The notes below the pieces were generated by a model that saw only the letters and a program-made list of their open reading frames with translations, made no database searches and was not told where the DNA came from. A stretch of 64,000 nucleotides of DNA from Prostheceraeus crozeri (lineage: Eukaryota; Platyhelminthes; Polycladida; Euryleptidae), in NCBI GenBank assembly GCA_907163375.1, contig CAJQUW010000498.1, positions 372,001-436,000 of the forward strand, given 5' to 3'. This document shows, in pieces, positions 12,098 to 25,445 of this stretch (within the stretch, counting starts at the first letter, position 1; every line of letters starts with the position of its first letter). Both the position numbers and the translations under genes were made by a program.

Positions 12098-12103
12098 TGC
12101 GAC

Positions 12104-12105
12104 CT
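12104..12105 (-). other. candidate splice acceptor upstream of syd-1 ATG
   Basis: The minus strand reads CTCTACAG|GTCGCAATG. The AG is at 12104-12105 and the exon would start at 12103. The preceding pyrimidine tract is weak, so this site is plausible but not certain. Without it the ATG would sit in an unspliced leader. Confidence 0.45.
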
Positions 12106-12119
12106 GTAGAGTGGATGAT

Positions 12120-12691
12120 GATTATGTGAACTAAAATGTGTTATGGGAATCATGCGGATTATATTAGTGAAAGGATTAAAAATCACTTCTAGAATAAGAG
12201 AAATTTTTGAATTATCCACAAAAAATTAAATTCTGTTCTCTCTCTCTCCGTGTCTCGATTGATAATGTTGACTGTCCTTTGCAATTATTCCTCCAGCAGA
12301 ATCCATTCGATAGTACGGTAGTGAATTCAAATTACACACGGCTTCAATTCAATACGTGCATCTACTGCACTACATGACCATTTGAATAACGATTTTTATT
12401 TAGTTTGTAATATCGTTATCAATAAAATAATCAAAATTACTTATCGTTCGTATCTCGCATTATTTTATACTCTCATTGTAATATTATCTTTTTTACGTTT
12501 ATGCTGCCAATCACGGAATTTTTTAAGTCATTTTTACTATGTAACCATTTGTTCGAGAGGACACTTTAGGACTATACGCTTAAGACAGCATTTCAGGAGT
12601 AAGTCTATACTCTCTACGAGCACTGGTGCTCGTACTGATGCTCACTTTGATGAGTTTTATTCCAAGCATCCACGGGTAAATCTCAAAGAGC
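12120..12691. other. no recognised feature (5' side of syd-1)
   Basis: AT-rich; a short CT-rich run sits near 12240. No promoter motif can be claimed. If an untranslated exon exists it cannot be seen by sequence alone. Confidence 0.35.
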
Positions 12692-12699
12692 GCAGTAGG

Positions 12700-14353
12700 C
12701 AGAGCTGGAAAAATTCCACCAAAATTTTTTAATTCCAATTCCGGAGCAGAAATTTCAATTCCAATTCCAGTCGAAACAGTTCAATTCAATTCCAATTCCA
12801 ATTCCATAATAAGATTCAATTCCGATAATTGCATGTCTCGTATAGTGTATTATGTTAATGCATCTAACGTTTGTTCGTTTCAATCTAACCCATGTGCCCT
12901 TATCCTATCCTCCTTGTTCCTGTGTCCCGTTCCCTGCGTCGTTCCTATGTGCGTTTTCATGTTCATAGTTCATATTTCTTGTGTACATGTATACATGTAT
13001 ATGTAACCGGTCAGCCTACGCCATTTTCGTTTCGTAAACGAGATATTCAATATCTCGTGAAAAAAAGAAAAGAAAGTTAACGATCAGCAAAGAATCAAAC
13101 GCTGAGAGAGATGAGATGCGAATAAATCTATTAATAAACTGACAGAAGAAAGAAATTCAATGTGCGAATTACGTGATTGTTGATGAAAGAAAAAACGTCG
13201 ATAAAAATGATATCATGAAAACTGATTAATGGTCCATGTTAAAAAAGGAGATTAAAATTCCGTGATAAGAGCGAAATGTGGTCGAAAGCTAACGAGCAGA
13301 GATTAAAGAAAACTCTTTCAATTTTCAAAAGAAAGTGGTTTTATGGTCAAGTCTCAAAAATTTGTATAAATTAGAAACTATGAGAAATTGACACAACAAC
13401 AACACATGCGACATCTTCAGCAGCTGTTAGAAGAACTCTGGGATCTCGCGGTGTAACTTAACTACAGAAGTAGCAACAACAACTGCCAGCGAACAACAAC
13501 ACAGAAGCGTGCACGGCAACACATCAGCGAGCGCGGTTGAAGATTGACGGTATAAGTGACACTGATATTTGTGATATTATTTTGGTATAAGTGAGTCCGA
13601 TCGAATTGGAGTGAATTCAACATTAAGAAGTGAACTGTAAGTTTAAAGCTTTTCTTTTTTCGTTGCGTATCGTATCTATATAACTATAGTCTTAAAAATT
13701 AATATTGTTAATTGTTGTCATTGGAAGCTGAATAATATTTCATGTAATTGAATAATTAATTATTAGAATAATTTGTTGACACTGTCTATATTGTGATTTG
13801 AACTGACAGGGTTGCTGCCCTTTAATGCAGCGTTATATTTCCTCTTTCCAAACCAACTGTTTTTCGTGTGTACAACAATTAAGTTAATCTCCAATTTTTG
13901 TGCTTATCCTATCAAGAACTAAATTCAACAACTGTTTTATTTTAATTAATTATCTTACTTGATAAATAACTAAATAACAGATTGAACAAAGATGATTGTC
14001 TTTTCATTGTCTGCTTAATCGCTGAATTAACATTGTCCGGGGCTGTAGGCCTATCGAAGTCACAAAAAACACCTTTTATTCGACTATAGAATAAAGCTCC
14101 CTCTGTCGATCTATCTCTCTCTTATCTCTGCGTGCAGTTAACACAACCGCCGAGTATTGTGATTTCAATTTTTGTACAAATAGATTTATCACAGGTCTAT
14201 CGAACAAATGGAATTGAGGTTTATCAAGGTCAATTCCAATTCCAATTCCAGTAGATTTAAATATCGTCAATTCCAATTCCAATTCTAATTCCGACGAAAA
14301 ATGGAATTAATTCCGGGTCGGAATTAATTCCAATTCCGACTTTTCCAACTCTG
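12700..14353. mobile_element. non-autonomous hAT element, 1,654 bp
   Basis: The left end begins CAGAGCTGGAAAAATTCC. The right end, read inward, begins CAGAGTTGGAAAAGTCGG. A perfect 8-bp duplication GCAGTAGG flanks it (12692-12699 and 14354-14361), the signature of hAT insertion. Both subterminal regions are filled with repeated AATTCC words (about 12730-12825 and 14225-14340), in opposite sense at the two ends as binding-site arrays would be. The interior has no transposase. It contains CAACAA-rich sequence near 13395-13500. It lies 0.6 kb upstream of the syd-1 exon. Confidence 0.9.
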
Positions 14354-14625
14354 GCAGTAGGTCTAAAGTTTATATAAGTCTGAGCTTCTGTGCTAAGTCT
14401 TTAAGTAAATATGTAAATAAAATTGTAAAGTAAAAGTTTGTGCTTGCAAGCATGCTCGTATATTCTTGTTTATCTTACATGTACATGCATTTCATTTTTA
14501 TGCTATCAACTATTACATTCATTTGGCTATAAGTAAACTGGTAAATTTGGATATTTATGCGATCGTGTTCCATGAGTTATAGATGATCATAAAAACGGAT
14601 ATAATTGCTTAAATTGCCTGCTAAT

Positions 14626-15638
14626 CATGTTGCATAACAACGTGCCATTCATCATTCGAGAGTTTGCATTCCCAGCTTTCAAATGACCTATGATAGATTT
14701 GTATCCGTTATTGCATTTGCTGAGCAGTGCTCAAAATCTAAAAATCACTCAATTTACAAATTGTAATCATTTAATAAGAAGACATGTGAGTATGGCAAGG
14801 AATCAGGCACGGGGAGAGCGAACATTTTCTGAGCTCTGTTATAGTGTACTGGTCATCAAAATAGGTAAACTAGGAAAGATAGTGATATCGAGAAGTTAAC
14901 ACAAAATTATGACTGTTTTGGTTGAAAATGTTATATTCTCACTTTTACATCAAAAAGGTTCATGTTTGGTATCTTCAAAATCCTTTCGATGCAACGAATG
15001 CATGCGAATGTGTAAGTTTCATTCAAATGTTCACCGCTTCTTTTTCAATGTTTTTTCATAACCTCTAAAGTGCACTAACATGGAAAGTAAACATTCTGCA
15101 GTCTCTGTAAGAGAAGAAGGACATGCTATCGCTAATTCTTTTGTTTTGAACCTTCGTTCACCTAGCATGTTGTTTGTGCACTTTATAGGTTATGGGGAAA
15201 ATACTGAAGAAGTTTGAAAAAAACTATTGAACCTATTTGAATAAAACTCACATATTTGCATTACCTACTCGAAAGGATTCTGAAGATACCAAAAATGAGC
15301 CGTTTTGATGAAATAGCGAGAAAAAATGTTACATTTCCTGTCAAAAGAGTCATTATTTTGTGATAACTTCTCAATATCATTAATTTTTTCCAAATACACC
15401 AATTTTGATGGTCAGTGTATCATAAGAGAGCTCAGAAAATGCTCGCTCTTCCCATGCCCGATTCCTTATCACACTCACATACCTTCTCATTGAAAATTTG
15501 CGATTTGTAAATTGAGTGATTTTCAAATTTTGAGCACTGGTCAGCAAATGCAGTTACGGATGCAAATCCATCATAAGTCATTTGAAAGCTGAGAATGCAA
15601 GCTCTCGAATGACGTATGGCACGTTGTTGTGCGACACG
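14626..15638. repeat. 1-kb foldback (long imperfect palindrome)
   Basis: Left arm 14626-15075 and right arm 15176-15638 are inverted copies, with substitutions and small indels, around a 100-bp spacer. Matching landmarks include AACAACGTGCCA, CAGCTTTCAAATGAC, GCTCAAAAT, AATCACTCAATTTACAAAT and GAGCTC on the left, with their complements on the right. The spacer starts and ends with ACATGCTA and its complement, so pairing continues into a tight hairpin. No flanking duplication is clear. The short open frames in each arm are not recognisable. It may be a foldback-type DNA element or an inverted duplication of an older repeat. Confidence 0.8.
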
Positions 15639-15941
15639 ACTGGAAGGTATGAGAATCAATTGAATTTCAGCGTAATTTAGGTGGTGCGTTTTTTATGATC
15701 AGCTCTGTAGCTTTTTTGATTGTGAAAATTTGTTGTATATCCTCTCGTAGCAATCTGATAATTTGTTTAAGGAAATTTTTTTCGATAAAGAATGAGTTCA
15801 AACGTTCTAATAGGTCAGCCAGGATGACTAATAGCTAAAATAAAGTGTACAGACTCGAGGGTTCTTCCATAATAAGTAGCCTGAGCACAAAAATTTGGAA
15901 TTAACTGTGTAAAGTGAATTGCTTTCGCTGTAACAAATAAG

Positions 15942-16495
15942 ATGTTGTTTAAGGACCTGTTCACCGGTCAATTACGTCATACTACAATTGGATCTACGTA
16001 ATCTTAACTATCAAACAATAACAATTCATGATATTGAAATGTCATGCATGTAATGCGTAACACGTGTATTATACTGTAATTTTGGTAAAAGATTTTCAAT
16101 ACTTGGAAGAAACAAAAAGACGATTTCACCAACGCATAAGTGAACACATGAAAGGCAACTCGACAGAAAGTACTCACTTAAGTAGATGTACTACATGCAG
16201 CAATAAAATACATGACTGCTTTTAAGTTGAATATCAAGGTAGAAATAACTTGAAAATTAGAATCTTCGAAGCGATTAAAATAAATGAAAAATTACCTTAT
16301 ACATTGAATAGAGCTTTAGGATATAACGGTAAATTAGTATTTCTAAAAGTCTTTTGTTAAAATTACAGTATAATACACGTATTGCACATTACATGTATGA
16401 CATTTCAACATCATGAATTGTTGTTGTTTGATTTTTCAGATTACGTTGATCTATGTATGACGTAACTGACCAGTGAACAGGTCCTTAAACAACAT
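15942..16495 (+). mobile_element. Penelope-like retroelement 3' remnant between inverted repeats
   Basis: Arms of about 140 bp (15942-16083 and 16359-16495) are inverted copies at high identity, beginning ATGTTGTTTAAGGACCTG on the outside. Between them a plus-strand frame reads RRFHQRISEHMKGNSTES, then RNNLKIRIFEAIKINEKLP, then YTLNRALGYNGKLVFLKVF. This matches the C-terminal half of the GIY-YIG endonuclease domain that Penelope-like elements carry after their reverse transcriptase. The frame has one internal stop and no RT. The right arm is what follows the coding end, so the left arm is an inverted copy of the 3' untranslated end. TGGAATTAACT occurs at 15896 and again at 16495, a possible target duplication with about 35 bp of extra tail on the left. 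Confidence 0.72.
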
Positions 16496-19400
16496 GGAAT
16501 TAACTTTGCTTTATAGGAACAAGGCTTGCTTTTAATGTTGTACTTTATTTAAGCATTGTGAATACGCAAGAAATGTGAAAATGTGTGCTTAACACGCCTT
16601 CTAGGTGATAAGATAGTAAAGAATATAAAACAAAACACCAGTTCGGCTAATTTTACATCGGTATGGTAATTGCCTCTGAAAGCGATAGCACGACAGGAAA
16701 CAATTCATAAGGCTTTTAAACTTTCCATAATGTTCTCCCTGGATTTGCCGCATCTCATGCAGTGAATGTCTCGTCTCCGTTTGAAACTTTGACTTCTTGG
16801 AGCGCTTGCTTCGAAAGTCTGTTGACCCAGCGGTCACACTGATTAAAATCAGAACTGTAAGGCGCTTACTTGTTGCGAGAAATATTTTGTCCCTCAAAAA
16901 GTTGAAAGATTTTTTGCAGAAGCAAGGCAGTGGGCATTGTCATGTTGCCACCGTAGAGAGGAAATGTGCATTGCTCGGGATTTCAGCTTACACTTAAACT
17001 CGCCATGTTGAGCACAAATTCAGTGCATCCGTCATCAATGTTCTTCAGTTCATTTGATTCCTCGTTCATCTGACGTTTTTCTTCGTTCACTCAGTTTGCC
17101 GCTCATTTTGAATTTGCATTAAGCCGTTCAATTGCTTCCTTCACATTGTGAGACGGTACAAATGTGGAAGGGCGGTTGCGGCCTTTTTCCTCGAAGGCGG
17201 ATGATTATTATTAGTAAAATTCGAATATTCAAATCTGTTCTCATCTTCAAGTGAGGAAGCAACTCAATATCTAAAAATTCTATTTGCCTTCCGTTTTCAA
17301 AGAGTATCACTTACTGGTTATTACTGATAGATTAGCTTTGACGAAATGTCAGCAGCTTAATTAATAGCCCAGGAAACAATTAATTTAAATTTTAAATAGT
17401 TGAAGCCGCTATCTATATCGCCTATGATCTCGCATTGTCGCCATCTTTCATTGCTTTGCAAAGTGGCAATCTATTGACTTAACGTCACATTGTCCGCAGA
17501 AGTAATTGGTCCAATTATTGATAATAATTATCTCGTCAATTCAAAAAATTGTATGAGTTATCATCACTGAATTTATAAATTTATGAATTTTCATTGCTGT
17601 GCTGGATGAAAATCAATGATTTTAATGGTCAATTTCTGCAAAGAGATGCCCCGGAGTTTTTCATATTTTCCGCCTGATACAAAAAATAGGATTTCGATGT
17701 ATATTCTTTTTATATCAATGATAACTAAGAATTTTGCGGCCATGTATGTTAGGCCTACGTGTGAGACGAAAAAATTGCGATTGTGATGAAATTTTGAATA
17801 CTTACGAAACTGCACTTTTCTGAATAAACATTAGTGACTTTGAGACATGAGAAAAATCCTTGCATAACTCATCTGCATGATTCCAAAATTGAAAATACTT
17901 CAAACCAGGAACCTGCCAAAATCATATACATGCACAGTATATCAATTTGAAAGCTTGCAAGTCTTTGCTAGGAGTTTTGAAAATTTGATATCGAGACATT
18001 TAAATAGAAAATATCAATCTACTCGAAATCTTTGCTTGTTGACGATTATCATTTAAGGCAACCTATATGTGGCGATAATAAATTTTCCGCAACTTTCGAT
18101 TCATTTGCTCCCACCAAAATTTAGTGTCCTCATTTGTTGATGATCTAGAAAATGACGTCGTAAAATGCTTGCTGATGATCTAATAAAATACTTTAAGGTA
18201 GGATCATATACAAAACGGATCGACAGAATTCTGTGATCCATGTATATATATACATAGATATCTGAGATACCACCTATACAGTTAGGCTTTAGAATATGAA
18301 ATTTAGAATTTAATTACTAGACAACAAAATAATTGGAATTGTGGACACAGGGAAGAGCACTGTCAGTAAATCAATGTCAATATATTGATTGGAATTGGAA
18401 CAATTAGAAAAACATTCTTTCAGTTCGTCATTCAGTTCATGAACGGCAAATTCTTACTTCAGTTCAGTGGTGGAAACTGAAACATCACGCTCGCTGAGTT
18501 CCCTCGTTCACCGGTAAACGCCAGAAAACCTCGTTTGATCACTCACTCACTCATTCAAAAGTTCGAATACACTGGCCAGCATCCATTGACGTCTCAGAAT
18601 CAGCAGCATCGACAGAGATCTTTTTGTTCGCTGTTAAAGCCACCAGAAGAATGACATTGCGATTCGTGATCTTGTGCTTGACAAGTGCGAGTTCGGACTG
18701 TCCTGGAGCAAGCCTTGTTTTGCGTTTTGGTGTTTGGCGTATCATGCAGGGCCCATGTTTCACCTTGTGAGCACCAAAACCAAAAAAGAAAAAAATCTTT
18801 ATAAAGTCTACCTTTGTAAGTCAGTAATGATAGTTTTCTGCAAACGATGTTCTTTCAGTCATGAAGTTCGCAATCGCAAGTTTGATCAAAAATGACCGTG
18901 CCGTTCATGGCAATTATCAGACTATTGATTATACCATCGCTTCCCATTCTGGGGAGATTAATTCAAACGTTGGTTGAGAAGTGTTTCAGTTTCTGAACAC
19001 TGCACATCCGTGCTGCCTCCGTTGCATTACATTTTTTAATTCTCCTCTTGTCCACCAGAAATTGCAGTGTCTCTGATATCAGATAATTTTCGAAGAACAG
19101 CATCGCGCAGGATCATTTGGCATGAAGAGATCTGGTCTCCTCAGCTCCTTTTGAAATATTGTGAAGATACAAAGATCTGTCATGAATGAATACAGTTACA
19201 TTGTGAAAAGCACATTCTTGCCAAATAGCCAATTTTTGCTTCGAATCTTTCCACTCTCGAACATTTTCTCCATGAATGTGAAGGTGATGCATAGATGATG
19301 CCGTGTAAGACTCAAGAGTGATCATGGATTGACGCTTATTTATGGAGTCCTTGCTCCTTAATTTCCTACAGGGCAACGTAACCCCTTTTGAGGGGCAGGT

Positions 19401-21416
19401 AAACATTTGGTTACTTAGTTAGTATGCAGAAAAATACCCTGCGAAGAAATCCTGCTGAAATAAAGTACCCTGCGAAAAAAATTACCTGCTTCGTGGAGCT
19501 TATCAACCTGTGGACATAGAAAGACTTGCAATATCATGCATTACAGTAGGAATACTGTCACAGCTTTATCGGACAAATAAAGCAGATATCCTCAGACGCT
19601 AACGCGTCCTCGGATAGTCTTCTCTCATTCATAGTCTTCATCCATGCTTCATTATTGTCCAAACTATGACAATGTTCCGCTGAACTACCTTGAGATTGCA
19701 TTGAGCTAAAAGTTGCATTATTATTTTCTGAAAGAGGCACTCTATGTCAAATCTACATAGAAATTAAGCATCAGGAAAATTTCTTCGATACTGTGTCCAT
19801 ATCAAGAACACGGATTATCATTTCTAAGAATAACTGTGAGTAGATAGGCATTGCCATAGATTTAATCTTCATTAAGTTAGAACACCCATAATTCGGACAT
19901 AAATGCAAAATGCGTCCTCGTAACCTATGCATTTATGCCCTCTATAAGTGGATATTATTCCTTTATTGACATCTAGTGTGATTTCTATGTTATTAGCGTC
20001 AACAAGTCAAAGAGTATGACTCGCAGTAATTTCGTTACGTAAGGGAAATAGCTTTATTCTCAATATTCTCAGAATATATGCTTTCATTAAATTGACATTC
20101 TATCTCTAAGTAATCTTCGCTCGAGAACTCCTATGAACTGAAGAAGTAAGAAGTTCTCTGACTTAAATGTAAAAAGAATCGAGGAATTCAATTCCCAGCC
20201 TGGGAACGAACAATCTGTTCATTAGGTTAGAACGTCACCTCAACTGAAAGATCGCCTAAGATTATAAATGTCGCTAAATGTCCACAACGGCGTGAAATGT
20301 GTCTTAGAAGTCTTTGAGGACGAAGAATTGATCCTAAAAGCACTTTAAGTGCTGATGAGAACTCGACTCATTCTTTGTCTTTTCAACTCAACTTGAGAGA
20401 AGAACACTAACTAATCTTCAACAATGTCAACCGCGGAGAAAGTGAGGCTATAGTGACGAAGTTAATGGAAATTGGTAAGCTAGACAGTTATTTCGTCTCA
20501 ACGGTCGCCATAGGATGATATTGATGGCGTCATTGAGATGAGTAAAAGAGATTGAAGTTTTAAATGACTGTGGCTATTGTTAACGAATGATTTGTACAAT
20601 TTTTCTGGGTAATTATAACGGCCTAGAAAAGCTCTCGTCTAATCGAAGAACAAACTTTCGTTCGGTTTGTTTTAACGCTGCCAGCATTTAATTGATTGTA
20701 AAAATTCTTTCCCATAATTTGTTGGAATATTAAACAGAATGATTCAATCGTGAGAACATTTATTTTCATTAAATGAGGTGTTTATTACTTTGTCTTCATA
20801 ACGACGTGAAACATAGAACATCTGTATATTAAGTGTTGTGGAAAATTATTAAGAGAAAGGATTTTATGTTCATTGATCAGTAATACGTTTCAAATCCGGT
20901 TTATGGTATCAACAATGAAGCAACATGCATCAGTTGCTACAGAAAAATATAAAGCAGCAAATGAATGACGAGTTAGCAAATGAGATACACCAAAGGTTTC
21001 GAAGACATTGCTTTTCATGTAATTATTATTCTTGATTAAGCAATTCGTTGCGAAAACCCAAAGCATCATTTTCAGATTCGGAAATGAAAATTGAAAGAGA
21101 TTGCTTATGAATATAACTAGCAATTCAATGTTCTTTCTGAATGAGCAGAGTAAGCTATATTACAATCGGCAGACTTGATGAAGGCTTGTTAACAATGCTA
21201 GCTGACACTTTTGACATGGATCAGAGTTTGCATAAATATGCAATATACATATCTTTCAATAAGAGACGCATCTATCAATTTTTTTCCAACTAGAATTGAT
21301 ACTGAAATAAGCATGTATTTTTATTTAATTTTTGTTTATTAGCATAACAGAGCACGTAGACTCTAATAAGACACTTCCTCTAATATCATATGGCATCGGA
21401 TTTTGATGTTTTCCAG
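16496..21416. other. no supported gene
   Basis: About 4.9 kb of AT-rich sequence. Short frames at 16797-16997 (plus), 18551-18763 (minus) and 19113-19406 (minus) have slightly richer composition, but no motif, splice site pair or repeat structure supports them. Confidence 0.35.
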
Positions 21417-21584
21417 GATACTCCCCCAGGGAATGCGATAAAGCAAGGGTATCTAAATTTCCCATGGGAATGTGACTGTGTGCCTGGAATCATTTCCACA
21501 TGGGACCGCTACAGAGAAAATGTTCGACTGCAGACGATTGGCGGCGATGGCAGTCAGTTGGCAGGCGTATTCGATCACATACAC
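21417..21584 (+). CDS. candidate isolated exon, product unknown
   Basis: A good acceptor (TTTTGATGTTTTCCAG, AG at 21415-21416) is followed by 56 open codons. They end in front of a possible donor, CAC|GTAACC at 21585. The 168-base length is divisible by three. Conceptual residues read DTPPGNAIKQGYLNFPWECD, then CVPGIISTWDRYRENVRLQT, then IGGDGSQLAGVFDHIH. The stretch is richer in G+C than its flanks. I do not recognise the protein, and no partner exon is visible nearby. It could also be part of an unidentified repeat. Confidence 0.28.
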
Positions 21585-22375
21585 GTAACCGTTCATTTTT
21601 AAAGCAGTTTTTCAACCTTCCTACTAATTTCACTTATATAAGTCTGCAATGTTGTAGATCATTCTCGATTGTGCTTGACACAAGACATTACTCCACATGC
21701 CATGTTTGACTCCGTACCCATGTACATCTCTCTTATTGGCTAGCAGTGACTGATTAATAGAGCAATGACCAAAATTCTAATCAAAAACCTGTATTCACAT
21801 TGGCAGTAATCATTTTTGCTGTTTTGTCTTCGATTTTGCTAGATTTTCAAAAAAAGAGAGTGATATATAAATGGTTCGACAATTTGATCTGATTCTTTTA
21901 ATTTCAAGTAGGTTTCCCTAATTTACTGAGATAGAAGACGTATTTTTTCGGCCTACATCGTCAGCAACTATCAAGCGACTGCTTCATGCTCAAACTGATG
22001 GTCGACAATAACTTAATTGCATGTGACTAGTGCAATTGGATTTTCAGTTGTATAATGAGAGAAGGATTCTTATTGTCTCGGACAAAAAGACCAGTACTAG
22101 AGCCATATTTCAAAACTTCTCTTAAAAAATTATTTTTGAAGATTTTTCTAAATCGTGTTGTAGACCCTTCCAGAAATTAACGAGTATTATATAGTTGTCG
22201 ATAGGCATGTAATTATTATATCTACAACGAGAGGAGACCATGACAGATGAGTCAACGATTACGATTTTTTCCATGGCAATGGCTTTCCAGTGAAGTCAAT
22301 GCGAATGCTCAGAATGCTACCAAGTAGACACGAACAAATGTCAAGATAGCACGAAAAAGAATGCTATGCATGCAT
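21585..22375. other. no recognised feature
   Basis: AT-rich, nothing supported. Confidence 0.4.
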
Positions 22376-22590
22376 TGTGGCTCTGTGGTGGAGTGTTCGC
22401 TGTCCGTCCGGGAGAGCTGGGTTCAAACCAAGATCAGGTAAAACCTAAGACTATAGTAGCGCTCTGCATTCAGGATCAGCACAAAAGAATAACAGTGGGC
22501 GCATAACAACAGTGGCATAAGAAAGTTCATGCACATGTTAGAAAAGTGCTTGCCTTGTACAGCATGATTCATTTATTCATTTATTTTTAT
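22376..22590 (+). repeat. tRNA-derived SINE
   Basis: The head resembles a tRNA: A-box-like TGGCTCTGTGGTGG, then about 25 bases further GGGAGAGCTGGGTTCAAACC with a B-box core GGTTCAAACC. A non-tRNA body follows and the tail is ATTC/ATTT repeats (about 22566-22587), as in SINEs copied by LINE machinery. The cloverleaf is not complete enough for a functional tRNA. Confidence 0.65.
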
Positions 22591-23915
22591 CACTCTATCT
22601 CTATTTACACAACAAAGCATATTTTAAGGTTGCTGACTCATTTAATAGGTTGCTCAATTGAACCCAAATTATCTAAAGTGCTGGAATAAAAAGAACACAA
22701 TAAAAAGAAAATAAATAAACATGTTTTCAATCACAAACAAAAAATCGACAAAATGTCATGTATTTTGCTTGAAACATTTTAAAACCCCTTCGCAGACTAA
22801 TGTCGAAGAACGATGAGCAAGAATATTTCATAATCGCTAGGTCAGTTAACTTGAACCTTGCTGCACATCGCGAACATAAAACCTTCTATTTCGTGGTTTT
22901 GCTATAATTATTGTACATGATAAAAGCATTCTGTGATAGATGATGTACGAGTCTTTGAACAATCGGTGAAGAAAATCTTGCATGCGTAGCGACACAGATA
23001 TTTGACCGATAATTCAAAAACAAGTACATTATCTGTCAACACATCCCATGTATGGGATAGATCTCGAGCTGAATAATATCTAAAAACAAGAAAGCACAAC
23101 GACGAAGTCGGAACGCTTTTGATCAGATAAAATTCAAACGAATGCTATCTCCGACTTTGAGCTTTCAACATTACTCAAACTGATTGTTTTTATCATCGAA
23201 TGTACGTCAGACATTGATAATTAATATTTACAAGGAACTTTCAAAAGTCAGAATTCTCAGGTCAATGATTTATGATGTTATGCTATGCTGATGATAGTTG
23301 TAGCATACTGTATAATCTGCTTTGTGCATATAATTGACTATGCCTGAATGCATATACACGTACAATCAATTTGATGAGCATTCGCAGTTATCGTTCTGTC
23401 TAAGGAGTTGTTGAGCAATTAAAAATTACACCACGAGCTATTACACGAGCGCGAAACTCTCGAGTTTAATCGAGAATGGTGCAACCGAATTGTCGTCCTA
23501 TTTTTCTGACCACAGAGATAAATTGTCTTGTCTGCGTGTTTGGGTTTATAGATGACTTTCCTCAGTACTAGCGGTCACAGTCAGAACCACATAGTCTCGA
23601 GGGGCAAGAAGACAAATTTTCCATTGAAGGTAACGCAAATTCAAGCCCAAGTTCTGCCAGAGACGAATATCTATGTCAATTTCTATTGCTTGCTACCAAT
23701 AAGTCAATAAATGTTTATTTCCAAATACTTTGGGAAACATGGAAAAATATGGGGAACATGTGTGTGAACAAAAACATTCGTGTTTCAAACACAACTATTG
23801 AAACTCAGACATCAAAAGTACATTTCAAGCGTGCGGTCAATTTCAACAATAAAAGAAATCGTATTCAGGAAGGAGAGGTGAAAAATTTGCTTCTAAATGT
23901 CATTCAGTTTGTGTT
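22591..23915. other. no recognised feature
   Basis: AT-rich, no supported gene or repeat. Confidence 0.4.
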
Positions 23916-24473
23916 TTATGTAGTAGACTGTCGCAACTCTTTAGCTTTTTGAAGAAATTTAGCAATGCATTTAAGATTATTTGGAATATGCGTGTTCATC
24001 AATTTGTAGAACTCAGTTGTACTTTTGCAGTGGCATAATATCGGTGCTAGTTCCTGTCGTAATTTCTGATATCTTGAACATTCAATCATAAAATGATGCA
24101 AATTTTCTACCCGTGAATCACTGCATTGCTCACATCGACGTTCTTCATACCTCAAACGATTTCCATAAATGCCGGTGATAACTTCTAAGTTGTGGTTTAA
24201 TGCTCTATACTTCAGTATGATGTTGATATAGTTATAATCGATATCAACATTTAGATATGACTTAATAGTATCGTCAAACAGACATAACTCCAAATAATTT
24301 AGCCCAGAATGGCTGTTTGCTACCATTGTAAACAATGGCTGAGATAGAATTATGTCCGCTCTGCGTAGACTAACCCACACGCAAATGAATCTATATCTGT
24401 GTTTCTGACAAACTGACGGCATTTCCTCGATGTATGAGTTGCATGAATCATAGATATCGGACCGCGTGAACAA
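23916..24473 (-). mobile_element. LINE 3' fragment (RT C-terminal zinc-knuckle domain)
   Basis: A 185-codon minus-strand frame matches the region after the RT domain of CR1/jockey/R1-type LINEs. It holds ILKYRALNHNLEVITGIYGN, then RYEERRCEQCSDSRVENLHH and FMIECSRYQKLRQEL. This is the C-x2-C, H, C pattern (zf-RVT-like) that ends such proteins. No catalytic RT motif is present, so the copy is 5' truncated. About 180 bp to the right is still possibly element-derived but not readable. This family differs from the LINEs at 1.8 kb and 55 kb. Confidence 0.7.
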
Positions 24474-25445
24474 ACGTTCCGAAAGCGTTTCTTAACTATC
24501 AGCAGCCCGCTTTTTATTCACCAATAAGTTTGTCATAGACTGACTCATAACACTCTCTTGCTGCCCAAGATTGCTGCACTTGGACAGAAGTACATGAACA
24601 TCTCTGTGTCCATGACTTAGGAAAAGTTCGTTATACAGGGAATGACATTGCATAACGATTTCTATGAATCAAAGGATTATTTAGAGTGCGTCTTTAATGG
24701 TTTGCTCTTAAGACAATCGCAAGTCAAAGACTAGGTCCAGGCCTATTCTGCTTAGACATCAACAAGCGTTCTGATATTTGAAATGTTCATTTTGTGGTTT
24801 GGCATCAGGGGGACTTCCATATTTGGGACTTATTCATTTTATGTGATTGTTGAGTTGTTGAGCATAGATTCATGGTACAGATGGTGGATGGTATGGATTT
24901 AGGAACAGAAATCGGCTTTATGTAATGCTTCCACAGAATTCGCACTTGTCATGCCTTTCATACTTATGACTGATAACTGTGGTTGCAAGTGAAGAAGTAC
25001 ACGCTAGGCTGTGACTTCTTTCACCACTTCTATGCGACAATTACGTAATCGATGCATATGCAGAGTTGATGAGAATGCGAGTTTTCATTCCCACAGATGT
25101 CCTTCAACACCATAGAAATAGATTGTTCATCTGAGGTTGACTGCAATGGAAATTGACATAAGGTCGCGGCACATCCTGGGAAATGCATCATAAACCATGT
25201 GAACGTAGATCTATCATGTTATCACATCAAATATATACAATTTTGATCTCAATCTGATTTTTGCTACATTCTGTTCTGCAGTTGGTGATCATAACTCCGG
25301 ACATATTTAGCTCAAATATGCATGAATTCTACATTTTCAGGATTCATTACTCTGTAATTAATTGAAATGCATTCAAAGCAAGGGCTATCGTGGCATTCAA
25401 ATAAAGTACATCCTACATAAGCAGTTACCCTCTTTTTCGTGTGAA
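24474..25445. other. no recognised feature
   Basis: Part of the first 200 bp may belong to the neighbouring LINE fragment. The rest is unassigned. Confidence 0.35.

Noticed and set aside
18551-18763. 70-codon minus frame in slightly GC-richer DNA
   Set aside because: No motif, no convincing splice sites and an opposing frame of similar quality.
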